Positions 17,610-26,129 of a stretch of DNA of 64,000 nt are shown here, in pieces (the first letter of the stretch is position 1; every line of letters begins with the position of its first letter). Made by a program: the position numbers and the translations under genes. A model generated the notes under the pieces. It made no database searches and was not told where the DNA came from. It saw only the letters and a list, made by a program, of their open reading frames with translations. Where the stretch lies: contig JAQWMR010000016.1 of NCBI GenBank assembly GCA_029246685.1, positions 434,001-498,000 of the forward strand, read 5' to 3'. Source of the stretch: Acidimicrobiales bacterium. Lineage in GTDB: Bacteria > Actinomycetota > Acidimicrobiia > Acidimicrobiales > Aldehydirespiratoraceae.

Positions 17610-20179
17610 TCGCCGTCGCGGGCGTGCATCGCCGCAGCGACGGCGCCGGCGGTCGGCACGAGGCCGATCTCGCCGACGCCCTTGATGCCGTACGGCGCGT
17701 TGGGCTGCGGGGCTTCGACGAGGATCACGTCGACGTCGGGCATGTCCTTCGGCCGGATGATGTCGAGGCTGCGAAGCGTCTCGTTGGTGGGGCGTCCGTC
17801 GTCATCGCACGGGAAGCCTTCACTCAGCGCGTAGCCGAGCCCCATGTGGACGGAACCCTCGATCTGGCCCTCGCACAGGAGCGGGTTCACGGCCCGGCCG
17901 ACGTCGTGCGCGGCAACGACCTTCTCGATGTCGCCCGTCTCCGGATCCATGATCACCATCTGCGCGGCATAGCCGAACGTGGAGTGGATGATCGGGTTCT
18001 CGAGACCTTCGTTCAGCGAGTTCGTCCAGTCGACGCGGTACTCGCCTTCGTAGTCGACGCCCACCTTGCATCCGTCGGCCATCGCGATCTGGCAGGCATC
18101 GGCCACCGAACCGGCGCCCATCAGCGTGCCTCGGCTGCCCGTGGTCTGACCGGTACCGAGCTCGCGGGTGGAGTCGACGATGACGACGACGTCCTCTGCT
18201 GAGACACCCAGCTCATCGACCGCGACCTGCTGGGCGACCGTGTGGACGCCCTGCCCCATCTCGGTCCAGCAGTGCCGAACCTCGACCTTGCCATCTGGCC
18301 GGAAATGGACGACCGCTTTTGCGATCTCCTTGAACCCGTTGCCGAGCCCCGAGTTCTTGAGCCCGAGTCCGAGCCCGACAGCCTTACCGGCCGCGACGGC
18401 TTCGTCGTACGGCGTCTTCACCGCGTCGAGGCACGCCTGAGCGCCGAGGCAGCCGTCGTCCAGGATCTGGCCAGGGCCCCAGGTGACGCCCGGAGAGACG
18501 ACGTTGCGGTTTCGGATCTCCCAGCCGGAGATCCCGACCATCTCGGCGAGACGATCGAGCACGCCCTCCATCGCAAACTGGGCCTGGTTGGCACCGAACC
18601 CGCGGAACGCGCCACATACCGAGTTGTTAGTGCGCACCGCGATCGCCTCGCAGTCGATGTTGGGTACGACGTAGGGCCCGCTTGCGTGGCCTGCCGCCCG
18701 CTCGAGCACTTTCATGCCGACGGAGGCGTAGGGACCGGAGTCGCCAACCATGCGAATACGGAGGGCGGTGAGCATACCTTGGGCGTCGCACGCCGCCTCG
18801 TAGTTCATGCGAAGCGGGTGCCGCTTGGTGTGGACCAGGAACGACTCTTCGCGCGAGAACGTGATCTTCACCGGGCGCTGCAGATGCCACGCGGCGAGCG
18901 CGGTCTGTCCCTGGTTCGACATGTCTTCCTTGCCGCCGAATGCACCGCCGTTGCTGACGAGCTCTGTGACGACACGATCGGTGGGGACGTCGAGGATGCG
19001 GGCGATGTCGTCGCGGTCGTCCCAGATGCCCTGGCCACCGGAGTAGACCATCAGCCGATCGAAGTCGACCGGTTCACCGTTGGTGCCCCCAGCAGTGAGC
19101 GGCAGCGGTTCACCGGCAGGAACCGGCACGGCGAGCGTGGACTCGGGCTCGAGGAACGCGTGGTCGACGCGCTGCGTCTGGAACGTCTCGCGCGCGACAT
19201 GGGGCGACTCGGCGAAGGCCGCGTCGACGTCGCCACGCGCGTAGGTGGAGGTGGAGAGGATGTTGCCGTCCAACTCCCAGACCGCGTCGGGCGCACCAGG
19301 GGCGATCGCCTCGATCGGGTTCACGATCGGCGTCAGCACGTCGTAGGAGACCTCGACGAGAGCGGCGGCGCGGCGAGCCGTCGGGCGGTCGACGGCAACG
19401 ACGACGGCAAGAACATCACCGAGATAGCTCGTCCGTCCGCCGACCGGGATGAAGAGCGGCCAGTCCTTGTGGATCAGGCCGGACCGCAGCTCGCCCGGAA
19501 CGTCGGCTCCGGTGAACACCCTCTCGACGCCCGGCACGGCCTCGGCGGCGCTCGTGTCGATAGCGAGAACGTCGGCCCGGGCATGGTCCGTGAGCCGGAC
19601 GGCACCATGGAGCAGATCTGCCGGCTGCATGTCGTCGATGAACGGACGGTCGCCCATGGACAACTCGGCGGCCTCGTACTTGATGCCTCGCGACCCGACA
19701 CCCTTGGGTGCGATCGCCACCGACACCTCGTCGGCCGCGAGGGCCTCGACCGCATCGAGGATCTTCGTGTAGCCGGTGCACCGACACAGGTGGGCACCGA
19801 GCAGGCGAGCTGCACCCTCACGGGTCAGGTCGCTGCCCTTCTTGTCGATCATCGCCTTGGTGCGCACCACGATGCCCGGCGTGCAGAATCCGCACTGCAA
19901 GGCGCCATGGGCCGCGAACGCCGCAGCCATCCGGTCACGCTCGGCGGGATCGATGCCTTCGAGGGTGACCACCTCGGACCCATCGGTCTTCTCCATCGAC
20001 GTCTGGCACGACACCCGCGCCTTGCCGTCGACGAGGACGGTGCAGCAGCCGCACTGGCCGGTCGGTGAGCAGCCGTCCTTCGGCGACAACACGCCGAGTT
20101 CGTCGCGCAGCGCGGCGAGCAGATGCTCGTGTTCCGCCGATGCCTCGACTGCTTCACCGTTGAGGTTGAACGAGGTCAT
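17534..20179 (-). CDS. xdhD: selenium-type xanthine dehydrogenase homologue (XdhD-like; 2Fe-2S plus molybdopterin domains in one chain)
   Basis: An 881-residue molybdenum hydroxylase. Residues 1-150 carry two 2Fe-2S sites: GCSPTGQCGCC (Cys37, 43, 45, 46) with Cys58, then QCGFCTPG and LCRCTGYTK. The rest is the molybdopterin chain with GGAFGGKEDMSNQG, CGAFRGFGANQAQ, EMGQGVHTVAQQ and the catalytic Glu in GIKGVGEIGLVPTAG. The 2Fe-2S-plus-Mo layout without FAD matches XdhD and Se-dependent xanthine dehydrogenases that work with YgfK. Such enzymes can carry a labile, non-selenocysteine Se ligand. It overlaps the carbamoylase gene upstream by 4 bp and the SsnA-like gene downstream. Confidence 0.88.
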   Translation of the reverse strand: MTSFNLNGEAVEASAEHEHLLAALRDELGVLSPKDGCSPTGQCGCCTVLVDGKARVSCQTSMEKTDGSEVVTLEGIDPAERDRMAAAFAAHGALQCGFCTPGIVVRTKAMIDKKGSDLTREGAARLLGAHLCRCTGYTKILDAVEALAADEVSVAIAPKGVGSRGIKYEAAELSMGDRPFIDDMQPADLLHGAVRLTDHARADVLAIDTSAAEAVPGVERVFTGADVPGELRSGLIHKDWPLFIPVGGRTSYLGDVLAVVVAVDRPTARRAAALVEVSYDVLTPIVNPIEAIAPGAPDAVWELDGNILSTSTYARGDVDAAFAESPHVARETFQTQRVDHAFLEPESTLAVPVPAGEPLPLTAGGTNGEPVDFDRLMVYSGGQGIWDDRDDIARILDVPTDRVVTELVSNGGAFGGKEDMSNQGQTALAAWHLQRPVKITFSREESFLVHTKRHPLRMNYEAACDAQGMLTALRIRMVGDSGPYASVGMKVLERAAGHASGPYVVPNIDCEAIAVRTNNSVCGAFRGFGANQAQFAMEGVLDRLAEMVGISGWEIRNRNVVSPGVTWGPGQILDDGCLGAQACLDAVKTPYDEAVAAGKAVGLGLGLKNSGLGNGFKEIAKAVVHFRPDGKVEVRHCWTEMGQGVHTVAQQVAVDELGVSAEDVVVIVDSTRELGTGQTTGSRGTLMGAGSVADACQIAMADGCKVGVDYEGEYRVDWTNSLNEGLENPIIHSTFGYAAQMVIMDPETGDIEKVVAAHDVGRAVNPLLCEGQIEGSVHMGLGYALSEGFPCDDDGRPTNETLRSLDIIRPKDMPDVDVILVEAPQPNAPYGIKGVGEIGLVPTAGAVAAAMHARDGEWRNELPMVNESNRENAASWTGSWT

Positions 20180-21096
20180 GTCACGACGCCCTTCTGAGAG
20201 GTGATTCGGCCGTACATCTCCGGCCGCCGGTAGCGGTCGAAGTCGAACAACGTGTTCTTGTAGTCATTGCACCAGTCGAGATCCGCGGTGGCCACGATCA
20301 GCTCGTCGCCGTCGGTGGCCGTCTGGCTGACGATCTCGCCCGACGGGGCGATGATCGCCGACTCCGCGAGGGACTCGACACCCTCTTCGCATCCGCCCTT
20401 CGCCACGCCGACGACCCAGGTGCCGTTCTGGTAGGCGCCTGCCTGCATCACGAGATGGCTGTGGAATCCCTGGAGCCGGTTCTGCGTCGGATCGGGCGCG
20501 TAGTGGATCGGCGTGTTGTAGCCGATGAGGATCATCTCCACTCCCTGCAGGCCCATCTCTCGATAGGTCTCCGGCCATCGGCGGTCGTTGCAGGTGGCGA
20601 TGCCGATGCGGCCGCCGAACGCCTCCCAGACCGGGAAGCCTTCGTTGCTCTCCTCGAAATAGCGCCGCTCGAGATGCTGGAACTCGCGCCAGGGTTCGTC
20701 GTCCTCATGGCCGGGGATGTGGGTCTTGCGGTAGCGGCCGACGATGGAACCGTCGCGCTCGACGAGAACGGTGGTGTTGTAGCGGTGGCCGTCCGCAGTG
20801 AGCTCTGCGTATCCGAGCGCGAATCCCACACCGAGTTCTGCGGCCACGTCGAACAACGGCTGCGTGACCGGCGACGGCATCTCGGTCTCGTAGTAGTGAT
20901 CGTGACCGCTGAGCTCCTCGGTGTACCAGCGAGGGAAGAACGTGGTGAGGGCGAGCTCGGGGAAGACGACGAGATCGCATCCTGCGTCGGCGCCTTGGCG
21001 CAGCAGCGCGACGAGACGCTCCACGACCATCTCGCGGGTGTGTTCGCGGTCGATCGGCCCGAGCTGCGCTGCGCCGACGGTGAGCGTGCGGGTCAT
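20176..21096 (-). CDS. N-carbamoyl-D-amino-acid hydrolase-like carbon-nitrogen hydrolase
   Basis: A 306-residue nitrilase-superfamily enzyme with the triad Glu47 (FPELAL), Lys124 (YRKTHIPG) and Cys169 (ATCNDRRWPE). The CNDRRWPE motif is typical of D-carbamoylases, which release CO2 and ammonia from N-carbamoyl amino acids. In this operon it would act after ring opening of a hydantoin- or ureide-like intermediate, together with the M20 enzyme at 22847. The gene overlaps both neighbours by 4 bp (ATGA), so it is inside a tightly coupled operon. The N-carbamoyl substrate itself is inferred. Confidence 0.87.
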   Translation of the reverse strand: MTRTLTVGAAQLGPIDREHTREMVVERLVALLRQGADAGCDLVVFPELALTTFFPRWYTEELSGHDHYYETEMPSPVTQPLFDVAAELGVGFALGYAELTADGHRYNTTVLVERDGSIVGRYRKTHIPGHEDDEPWREFQHLERRYFEESNEGFPVWEAFGGRIGIATCNDRRWPETYREMGLQGVEMILIGYNTPIHYAPDPTQNRLQGFHSHLVMQAGAYQNGTWVVGVAKGGCEEGVESLAESAIIAPSGEIVSQTATDGDELIVATADLDWCNDYKNTLFDFDRYRRPEMYGRITSQKGVVT

Positions 21097-22850
21097 GACT
21101 CGACCTCGTGCAGTGGCAGGCCCTGGTCGCTCTCGAGGAGCTGTTGGACGAGCGAGATCGTGTCGTCATCGGCTCGCGCTTCGGTGACCCGACCGGCGTC
21201 GTCCAGGAAGAACCCCTGCCCTTCACGGCCGGCGTAGAGCGCAGGGTCGGTGTAGAGCCTCGGCTTGATCTGCGCCGGGTCTCCCTCTTCGGGGCAGAAC
21301 ACCATGCAGTTGCCGCACTCGTTGCACAGCTCGGTGAGGAGGAGGTACTGCTGGCGATCGGGCATTCCCTCGAGGCTCTTGATGCTGAAGAAGGCGTCGT
21401 TCGGGCAGACGGTGATGCAGAAGTTGCACGCGACACAGCCGAACATCTCGAGCTCGTTGTCGACTGCTCGGGGCAACTTCTCGTTGTTCTCGAACCGATA
21501 GGGCGAGTCCTCGTGGCCGCGCAAGCGCGCCACGTACTCGGCACTGGTGGAGGGGTGGCCGGCTGCCTCGACCTCGCCCTGTCGGACCGCTCGGTAGGAC
21601 GCAAGATCGGTCGCCCCGGTGCCGGCGACGGCGGAGGTCAGCGCCTTCAACATGGGCGCCATGCGGCCGTAGCCGCCGGGCTTCAGGAGGTCCGAGCAGA
21701 TCGTCGCCGGGTTGACGCCGGTGGCCAAGGTGTCGGCCAGGTTGTCCTTGGTGACGCCAGCACTGAACGACACCATGATGTCGCCGTCGTGGCCGGGAAT
21801 CATGAACGTGTCGGGCAGGGCGGTCGCGAGCTTGTGCAGCAGGCTCGTGGAGATCACATGGAGCGGCGCGCCGGAGAGGTACATCGTGTCCTCGGGCATG
21901 AACCCGCAGGTGTTGTCGACCACCAGCGTGTTGGTCAGCTTGATGCCGAACGTGCGGCCCCGGTCCTTCGCATACTGGTTGAGCTCTCCTATCAGCTCGA
22001 TCCCTCGCTCGAACTGGAGATCCTCGGCGAAGGCGGACTCCTTGACGCTGACGGTGTCGTAGCCGAGCTCGTCGTTGACGATCGCCGCCACGTCCTCGTA
22101 GCCGAGCAGCGTGGGGTTGAGCTTCACGATGACGTCGAGTTGGTGCTCGTCGATCAAGTGCTTGGTGATCGACTCGATCTCCTCGGGCGGGCAGCCGTGG
22201 AACGTCGAGAGCGTGAGCGTGTCGGAGATGACCGGATCGAAGTCGAGGTCGCGGAACTCCGCGAACGAGCCGTCGATCTCCGGACGCAACGCGTCGATCG
22301 ACGCCGTGGCGTCGCGCATGCCCCGTATGAAGGAGGCGACCTTGTCGGACTGGATGCCGGCGAGGTCGTAGCCGACGGACATGTCGAACACGTGGGGCCC
22401 GGGCTCACCGACGAAGTCGGCCAGCGGCTCCCACCGGCGGAGCAGCTCGAGCGCCATCCATGCCTTCGCATACTCCTCGAGGCTCGCAGCGACCTCGAGC
22501 TCCTGGCTCCACTCGATGTTGTACCCGATCGTCTGCATGTCGATGCAGGGTCGACCGATCTCGAGATCGTCGAGCACCTGGACGGTCTTCAGCTCGAACA
22601 GACGGCCGCCGCCGAGCCACGCGAGGACGATGTTCTGCGCCATCTGGCTGTGGGGTCCGGCGGCCGGACCGATCGGCGAGGCGCACGGACGGCCGAGGAA
22701 CTCGAAGGAGAGGTCGACATCGGGATCCGGGCTCCAGAAGCGCGCGTTCGGGAGGTCGAAGATCTTCTTGCGGCTGGCCCACTCGTACTCGATCCGCCCC
22801 AGCAAGGCGCCCATGGACATCGGTGTGAGAGGTGGCGTGGCGTCGCTCAT
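21093..22850 (-). CDS. short YgfK-like / PreA-like flavin and [4Fe-4S] oxidoreductase
   Basis: A 585-residue protein. The N-terminal two thirds resemble the dihydroorotate-dehydrogenase-like domain of YgfK (CASPIGPAAGPHSQMAQNIV, TFHGCPPEEIESI, VIVKLNPTLLGYEDV, SGAPLHVI). The C-terminus has two [4Fe-4S] motifs, CVACNFCITVCP and CNECGNCMVFCP. E. coli YgfK is about 1030 residues because it also contains a GltD-like NADPH/FAD module. That module is absent here, so electrons must come from another protein. YgfK is needed with SsnA and XdhD for anaerobic urate breakdown in E. coli. Start overlaps the M20 gene stop by 4 bp. Confidence 0.85.
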   Translation of the reverse strand: MSDATPPLTPMSMGALLGRIEYEWASRKKIFDLPNARFWSPDPDVDLSFEFLGRPCASPIGPAAGPHSQMAQNIVLAWLGGGRLFELKTVQVLDDLEIGRPCIDMQTIGYNIEWSQELEVAASLEEYAKAWMALELLRRWEPLADFVGEPGPHVFDMSVGYDLAGIQSDKVASFIRGMRDATASIDALRPEIDGSFAEFRDLDFDPVISDTLTLSTFHGCPPEEIESITKHLIDEHQLDVIVKLNPTLLGYEDVAAIVNDELGYDTVSVKESAFAEDLQFERGIELIGELNQYAKDRGRTFGIKLTNTLVVDNTCGFMPEDTMYLSGAPLHVISTSLLHKLATALPDTFMIPGHDGDIMVSFSAGVTKDNLADTLATGVNPATICSDLLKPGGYGRMAPMLKALTSAVAGTGATDLASYRAVRQGEVEAAGHPSTSAEYVARLRGHEDSPYRFENNEKLPRAVDNELEMFGCVACNFCITVCPNDAFFSIKSLEGMPDRQQYLLLTELCNECGNCMVFCPEEGDPAQIKPRLYTDPALYAGREGQGFFLDDAGRVTEARADDDTISLVQQLLESDQGLPLHEVES

Positions 22851-24103
22851 CGAGACTCCTCCGAGGAAAGACTCATCATCACCTGGAGTAGCACGTTCGC
22901 GCCCGCCTCGAGGTCCGACGGACTCGTGTACTCCGCCGGGTTGTGGCTCAGCCCGTTCTGACTGGGGGTGAAGATCATCGCCGTCGGGCAGACACGGGCG
23001 AACATTTGGGCATCGTGCCCGGCGCCGGATGGCATGCGCCGGCTGGAGAGACCCAGCGATGCGGCGGTGGCCTCGACCAGGCCGATCACGTCGGCGTCGA
23101 ATCGAACCGGCTCGAATCGAGCCAACGATCGCGTCTCGACGGTGCAGCCCTCCGCCTCCGCTGCTTCGGCGACGAAGGTAGCGAACTCGGCCTCGGCCTT
23201 CTGGAGGATCGCCTCGTCGGTGTTGCGCAGGTCGACGGTGATCGCCGCCAACGACGGCACGACGTTCACGAGGTTGGGCAGGAACTCGACGCTCCCGACG
23301 GTGGCGACCTGCGGCTGACCGAAGCGATCGGCGAGATCACGGGCGAAGGCCATGATACGTGCCGCCACCAGGCCCGGATCGCGGCGCATGGCGATGGGCG
23401 TGGTCCCCGCGTGATTCGACTGACCGGAGATCGTCAGCTCCTGCCAGCTGATGCCCTGCACACTCTCGACGACGCCGATCGTTGTGCCTCCGGCCTCGAG
23501 CACGGGGCCTTGTTCGATGTGCAGCTCCACGAAGGCATGCGGCACGAACCCGGGAAGCGGGGCCGCGCCCGCATAGCCGATGCGATCGAGTTCGGCGCCG
23601 ACGACAGCACCGTCGGAGTCCTCGATGTCGAGCGCCTCCTCGAGCGCCATACCGCCGACGTAGACGAGGCTGCCGAGCATGTCGGGCTGGAATCGGGCAC
23701 CCTCCTCGTTGGTGAAGACGCCGACAGCGAGCGGACGTTCAGGGGTGAGTCCCGCGGCTCGGACCGTCTCGATGACCTCCAGCCCGGCAAGGACACCGAG
23801 GTTGCCGTCGTAGCGACCACCCGAGCCGACTGTGTCGATGTGCGAGCCGCACATGACCGGGGGGCCGTCGGCTCGCCCCGCGAGCGTTGCGACCACGTTG
23901 CCGATGCCGTCGACGACGACGTCCATGCCGAGGTCACGCATCCATGCGACGACGAGGTCGCGCCCCGCTCTGTCCTCGTCCGTGAGCGCCAATCGGGCGC
24001 ACCCTTCGGTGCCCGCGATGCCCCCGATCTCCGACAGCGCGGCGAGCCGAGCGGACAGCCGTTCGATGTCGATTCGCAGGCCAGCGGCCGCCGTCTCAGG
24101 CAT
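22847..24103 (-). CDS. M20-family N-carbamoyl-L-amino-acid hydrolase / allantoate amidohydrolase-like
   Basis: A 418-residue zinc amidohydrolase, the first gene of the nine-gene operon. Metal-site motifs are GSHIDTVGSGGRYDGNLGVL and FTNEEGARFQPDMLGS, and ELHIEQGPVLEA carries a further ligand. The dimerisation-domain motif ISGQSNHAGTTPIAMRRD is typical of HyuC/AllC/beta-ureidopropionase. It should hydrolyse an N-carbamoyl or allantoate-type ureide. The ATG at 24103 is used; a GTG at 24106 precedes it. A good promoter ends 9 bp upstream of the ATG, so the mRNA is nearly leaderless. In the E. coli cluster the M20 member is ygeY. Confidence 0.88.
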   Translation of the reverse strand: MPETAAAGLRIDIERLSARLAALSEIGGIAGTEGCARLALTDEDRAGRDLVVAWMRDLGMDVVVDGIGNVVATLAGRADGPPVMCGSHIDTVGSGGRYDGNLGVLAGLEVIETVRAAGLTPERPLAVGVFTNEEGARFQPDMLGSLVYVGGMALEEALDIEDSDGAVVGAELDRIGYAGAAPLPGFVPHAFVELHIEQGPVLEAGGTTIGVVESVQGISWQELTISGQSNHAGTTPIAMRRDPGLVAARIMAFARDLADRFGQPQVATVGSVEFLPNLVNVVPSLAAITVDLRNTDEAILQKAEAEFATFVAEAAEAEGCTVETRSLARFEPVRFDADVIGLVEATAASLGLSSRRMPSGAGHDAQMFARVCPTAMIFTPSQNGLSHNPAEYTSPSDLEAGANVLLQVMMSLSSEESR

Positions 24104-24112
24104 CACATGAAG

Positions 24113-24141
24113 GTATCAGATCGCCTTTACAAAATGTACAA
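24113..24141 (-). promoter_or_regulatory. promoter of the purine/ureide operon with overlapping TTTGTA repeats
   Basis: On the minus strand, -35 TTGTAC (24136-24141) and -10 TGATAC (24113-24118) are separated by 17 bp. The -10 ends 9 bp before the ATG at 24103, so the transcript is almost leaderless. Two direct TTTGTA copies (plus-strand TACAAA at 24128-24133 and 24137-24142, 9 bp apart) overlap the -35. This is a likely binding site for the divergently encoded YkoF-HTH regulator. Confidence 0.6.
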
Positions 24142-24169
24142 AGTCGCTCGTTGGGGTACCCTCTCGTCC

Positions 24170-24682
24170 ATGTCCGCAACGGGCCCGGGGGATATCGCCG
24201 CTGAATTCCTGGTCGAGCCCTTCGCGGAAGGCAGCCCCGGACCGCACGTCGACGCCGCTATCGACGCGTTCGCCGACAAGGACCTGACGGTCGACCTCGG
24301 CCCGTTCGCCAGTTCGGTCACCGGCGATGTCGACGCGATGGCCGACGCGATCGCTGAGATGATCCGCGCCGCGATGAAGAACGGGGCGACGTCCATTCAG
24401 CTTCGTCTCGCTTCGTCACCGGAAGAAATCCCGGTCCCGTCGATTCGCGACGCTCTCGACGACATCTTGCGCATGGCGGAGCGCGAGATCGGCACGGTCA
24501 CGTCGAAGTGGGACCGAAACGAGAAGCAGAAGGTCGTTCGCATGCTCGACGAACGCGGGGCCTTCCTGCTGCGAGGTGCCGTCGACGACATCGCCCGCAT
24601 CATGGGCGTCAGCCGCATCACGATCTACAACTATCTGAACGCGATCGAATCCGAGGGCTCTGAGGCCGAGGACAATGGCTGA
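24170..24682 (+). CDS. transcriptional regulator with YkoF/MTH1187-like ligand domain and C-terminal HTH
   Basis: A 170-residue protein. Residues 5-85 (AAEFLVEPFAEGSPGPHVDA, VDLGPFASSVTGDVDAMADA, NGATSIQLRL) match the ferredoxin-like fold of YkoF/MTH1187 proteins, which bind thiamine or similar small molecules. Residues 115-160 (EKQKVVRMLDERGAFLLRGA, VDDIARIMGVSRITIYNYLN) form a helix-turn-helix. It is divergent from the purine operon and overlaps the deaminase gene by 8 bp, so it is the expected controller of the island. Its effector could be a pyrimidine- or purine-like ring, which is inference. Confidence 0.72.
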   Translation: MSATGPGDIAAEFLVEPFAEGSPGPHVDAAIDAFADKDLTVDLGPFASSVTGDVDAMADAIAEMIRAAMKNGATSIQLRLASSPEEIPVPSIRDALDDILRMAEREIGTVTSKWDRNEKQKVVRMLDERGAFLLRGAVDDIARIMGVSRITIYNYLNAIESEGSEAEDNG

Positions 24683-26042
24683 TCTCGTCATTCACGACGC
24701 CTGGGTCGTCGCGACGGTCGACGCAACGCGCCGCGAACTCGAGGGCGGATGGGTCGCGATCACCGACGGCCTCGTGTCCGGCGTCGGCAGTCCTGACGAC
24801 GAGCGGCCGGCCGCGCCAGAGACGATCGATGCGACGGGCTGCCTCGTCACCCCGGGCCTGGTCAACACCCACCATCACCTCTTCCAGAATCTGACGCGCG
24901 CCTACACGCCGATGACCGCCGCGCCGCTCTTCGCCTGGCTGCAGTCCCTTTACCCACTCTGGACCGCGGCGCTCGACGAGGAGTCGGAGTACCTCGCGGC
25001 CTGGGTCGGGCTCGCCGAGCTCGCTCTGTCGGGGTGCACGACGTCGAGCGATCACCACTATCTCCACCCGCCCCGCGCCGGCGACCTGCTCGGCGCCGAG
25101 GTCAACGCCGCAGTCGACATCGGCATGCGATTCCACCCCACCTACGGGTCGATGAGTCTGTCGGAGAAGGACGGTGGCCTGCCGCCGGACGACGCCGTGC
25201 GCGACGAGGACGAGATCCTCGCGGAGTCCGAGCGCCACGTCGCCCGCTGGCACGACCCGACCCACGGCGCGATGGTGCGAATCGCGCTCGCACCGTGCTC
25301 GCCCTTCACGGTCACGCCGGACCTGATGCGCCGCACCGCAGAGCTCGCCGAACGTCTCGACGTCCGCCTCCACACCCACCTCGCGGAGAACAGCGAGGAC
25401 GACGAGTTCGCACTCGCCACCTTCGGCATGCGGCCGGTTGAGCTGTACGAGGACGTCGGCTGGCTGAGCGACCGCAGCTGGGGCGCCCACGTCGTGCGCC
25501 CGAACCCCGAGGAGGTCACCCGCCTGGGAGCCGCCGGCGTGGGGATCGCGCACTGCCCGAGCTCCAACATGATCCTTTCGTCCGGCATCGCGCCGGTCAT
25601 CGACATGCGCCATGCCGGTTGCCCGGTCGGGCTCGGTTGCGACGGATCGTCGTCGGCCGACTCGGCCTCGCTGTGGCAAGAAGCCCGTCTCTCGATGCTG
25701 CAAGGCAAGCTCGTCTCGGGCGCGGACGCGATGACCGCCCGGATCGCGCTCGAGGTCGCCACGCGAGGCGGCGCCGGTTGCCTCGGCCGCGAAGGCGAAC
25801 TCGGCGAGCTGTCCGTCGGCTCTGTTGGCGACGTCGCCATCTGGGATCTCAGCGGCCCCGTCTTCGCCGGCGTACTGGACGACCCGATCGAGGGATGGCT
25901 GCGCTGCGGCCCCACAGCCGCCCGCGACACGATTGTCCACGGTCGGTCGGTCGTACGCGACGGCCACATCGTCTCCCCCGACCTCGGCGCCAACCTCGCC
26001 GCCCACCGAGTCGCCAGCCGCCGCTTCCAACCCCTCCCCTAA
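24675..26042 (+). CDS. 8-oxoguanine deaminase-like amidohydrolase
   Basis: A 455-residue ATZ/TRZ-family enzyme. The N-terminal beta domain begins MADLVIHDAWVVATVD. PGLVNTHHHLFQNLTRAYTP holds the HxH metal site, RLHTHLAENSEDDEF the barrel His and Glu, AHCPSSNMILSSGIAP the next His, and GLGCDGSSSADSASLW the Asp. The LFQNLTRAY stretch is characteristic of 8-oxoguanine deaminases, which convert 8-oxoguanine to urate. With guanine deaminase at 27859 and the two molybdenum hydroxylases, it would feed xanthine or urate into the divergent operon. The start codon lies 8 bp inside the regulator gene. Confidence 0.85.
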   Translation: MADLVIHDAWVVATVDATRRELEGGWVAITDGLVSGVGSPDDERPAAPETIDATGCLVTPGLVNTHHHLFQNLTRAYTPMTAAPLFAWLQSLYPLWTAALDEESEYLAAWVGLAELALSGCTTSSDHHYLHPPRAGDLLGAEVNAAVDIGMRFHPTYGSMSLSEKDGGLPPDDAVRDEDEILAESERHVARWHDPTHGAMVRIALAPCSPFTVTPDLMRRTAELAERLDVRLHTHLAENSEDDEFALATFGMRPVELYEDVGWLSDRSWGAHVVRPNPEEVTRLGAAGVGIAHCPSSNMILSSGIAPVIDMRHAGCPVGLGCDGSSSADSASLWQEARLSMLQGKLVSGADAMTARIALEVATRGGAGCLGREGELGELSVGSVGDVAIWDLSGPVFAGVLDDPIEGWLRCGPTAARDTIVHGRSVVRDGHIVSPDLGANLAAHRVASRRFQPLP

Positions 26043-26045
26043 CCC

Positions 26046-26100
26046 CCGAAATTTGGGGTGGTTTTCCACGCTGGATGTAGAAAACCACCCCAAATTTCGG
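26046..26100. repeat. perfect 21-bp inverted repeat with 13-nt loop
   Basis: Arms at 26046-26066 and 26080-26100 are exact reverse complements and begin CCGAAATTTGGGGTGG on the plus strand. The block is more A/T-rich than its surroundings. It starts 3 bp after the deaminase stop codon. It may act as a transcription terminator, or it may be a small mobile palindrome. The TTTTC inside the stem is not a terminator tail. Confidence 0.85.
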
Positions 26101-26129
26101 AAGGAGGGGGAGGGGCTAGAGTCCGGCGC

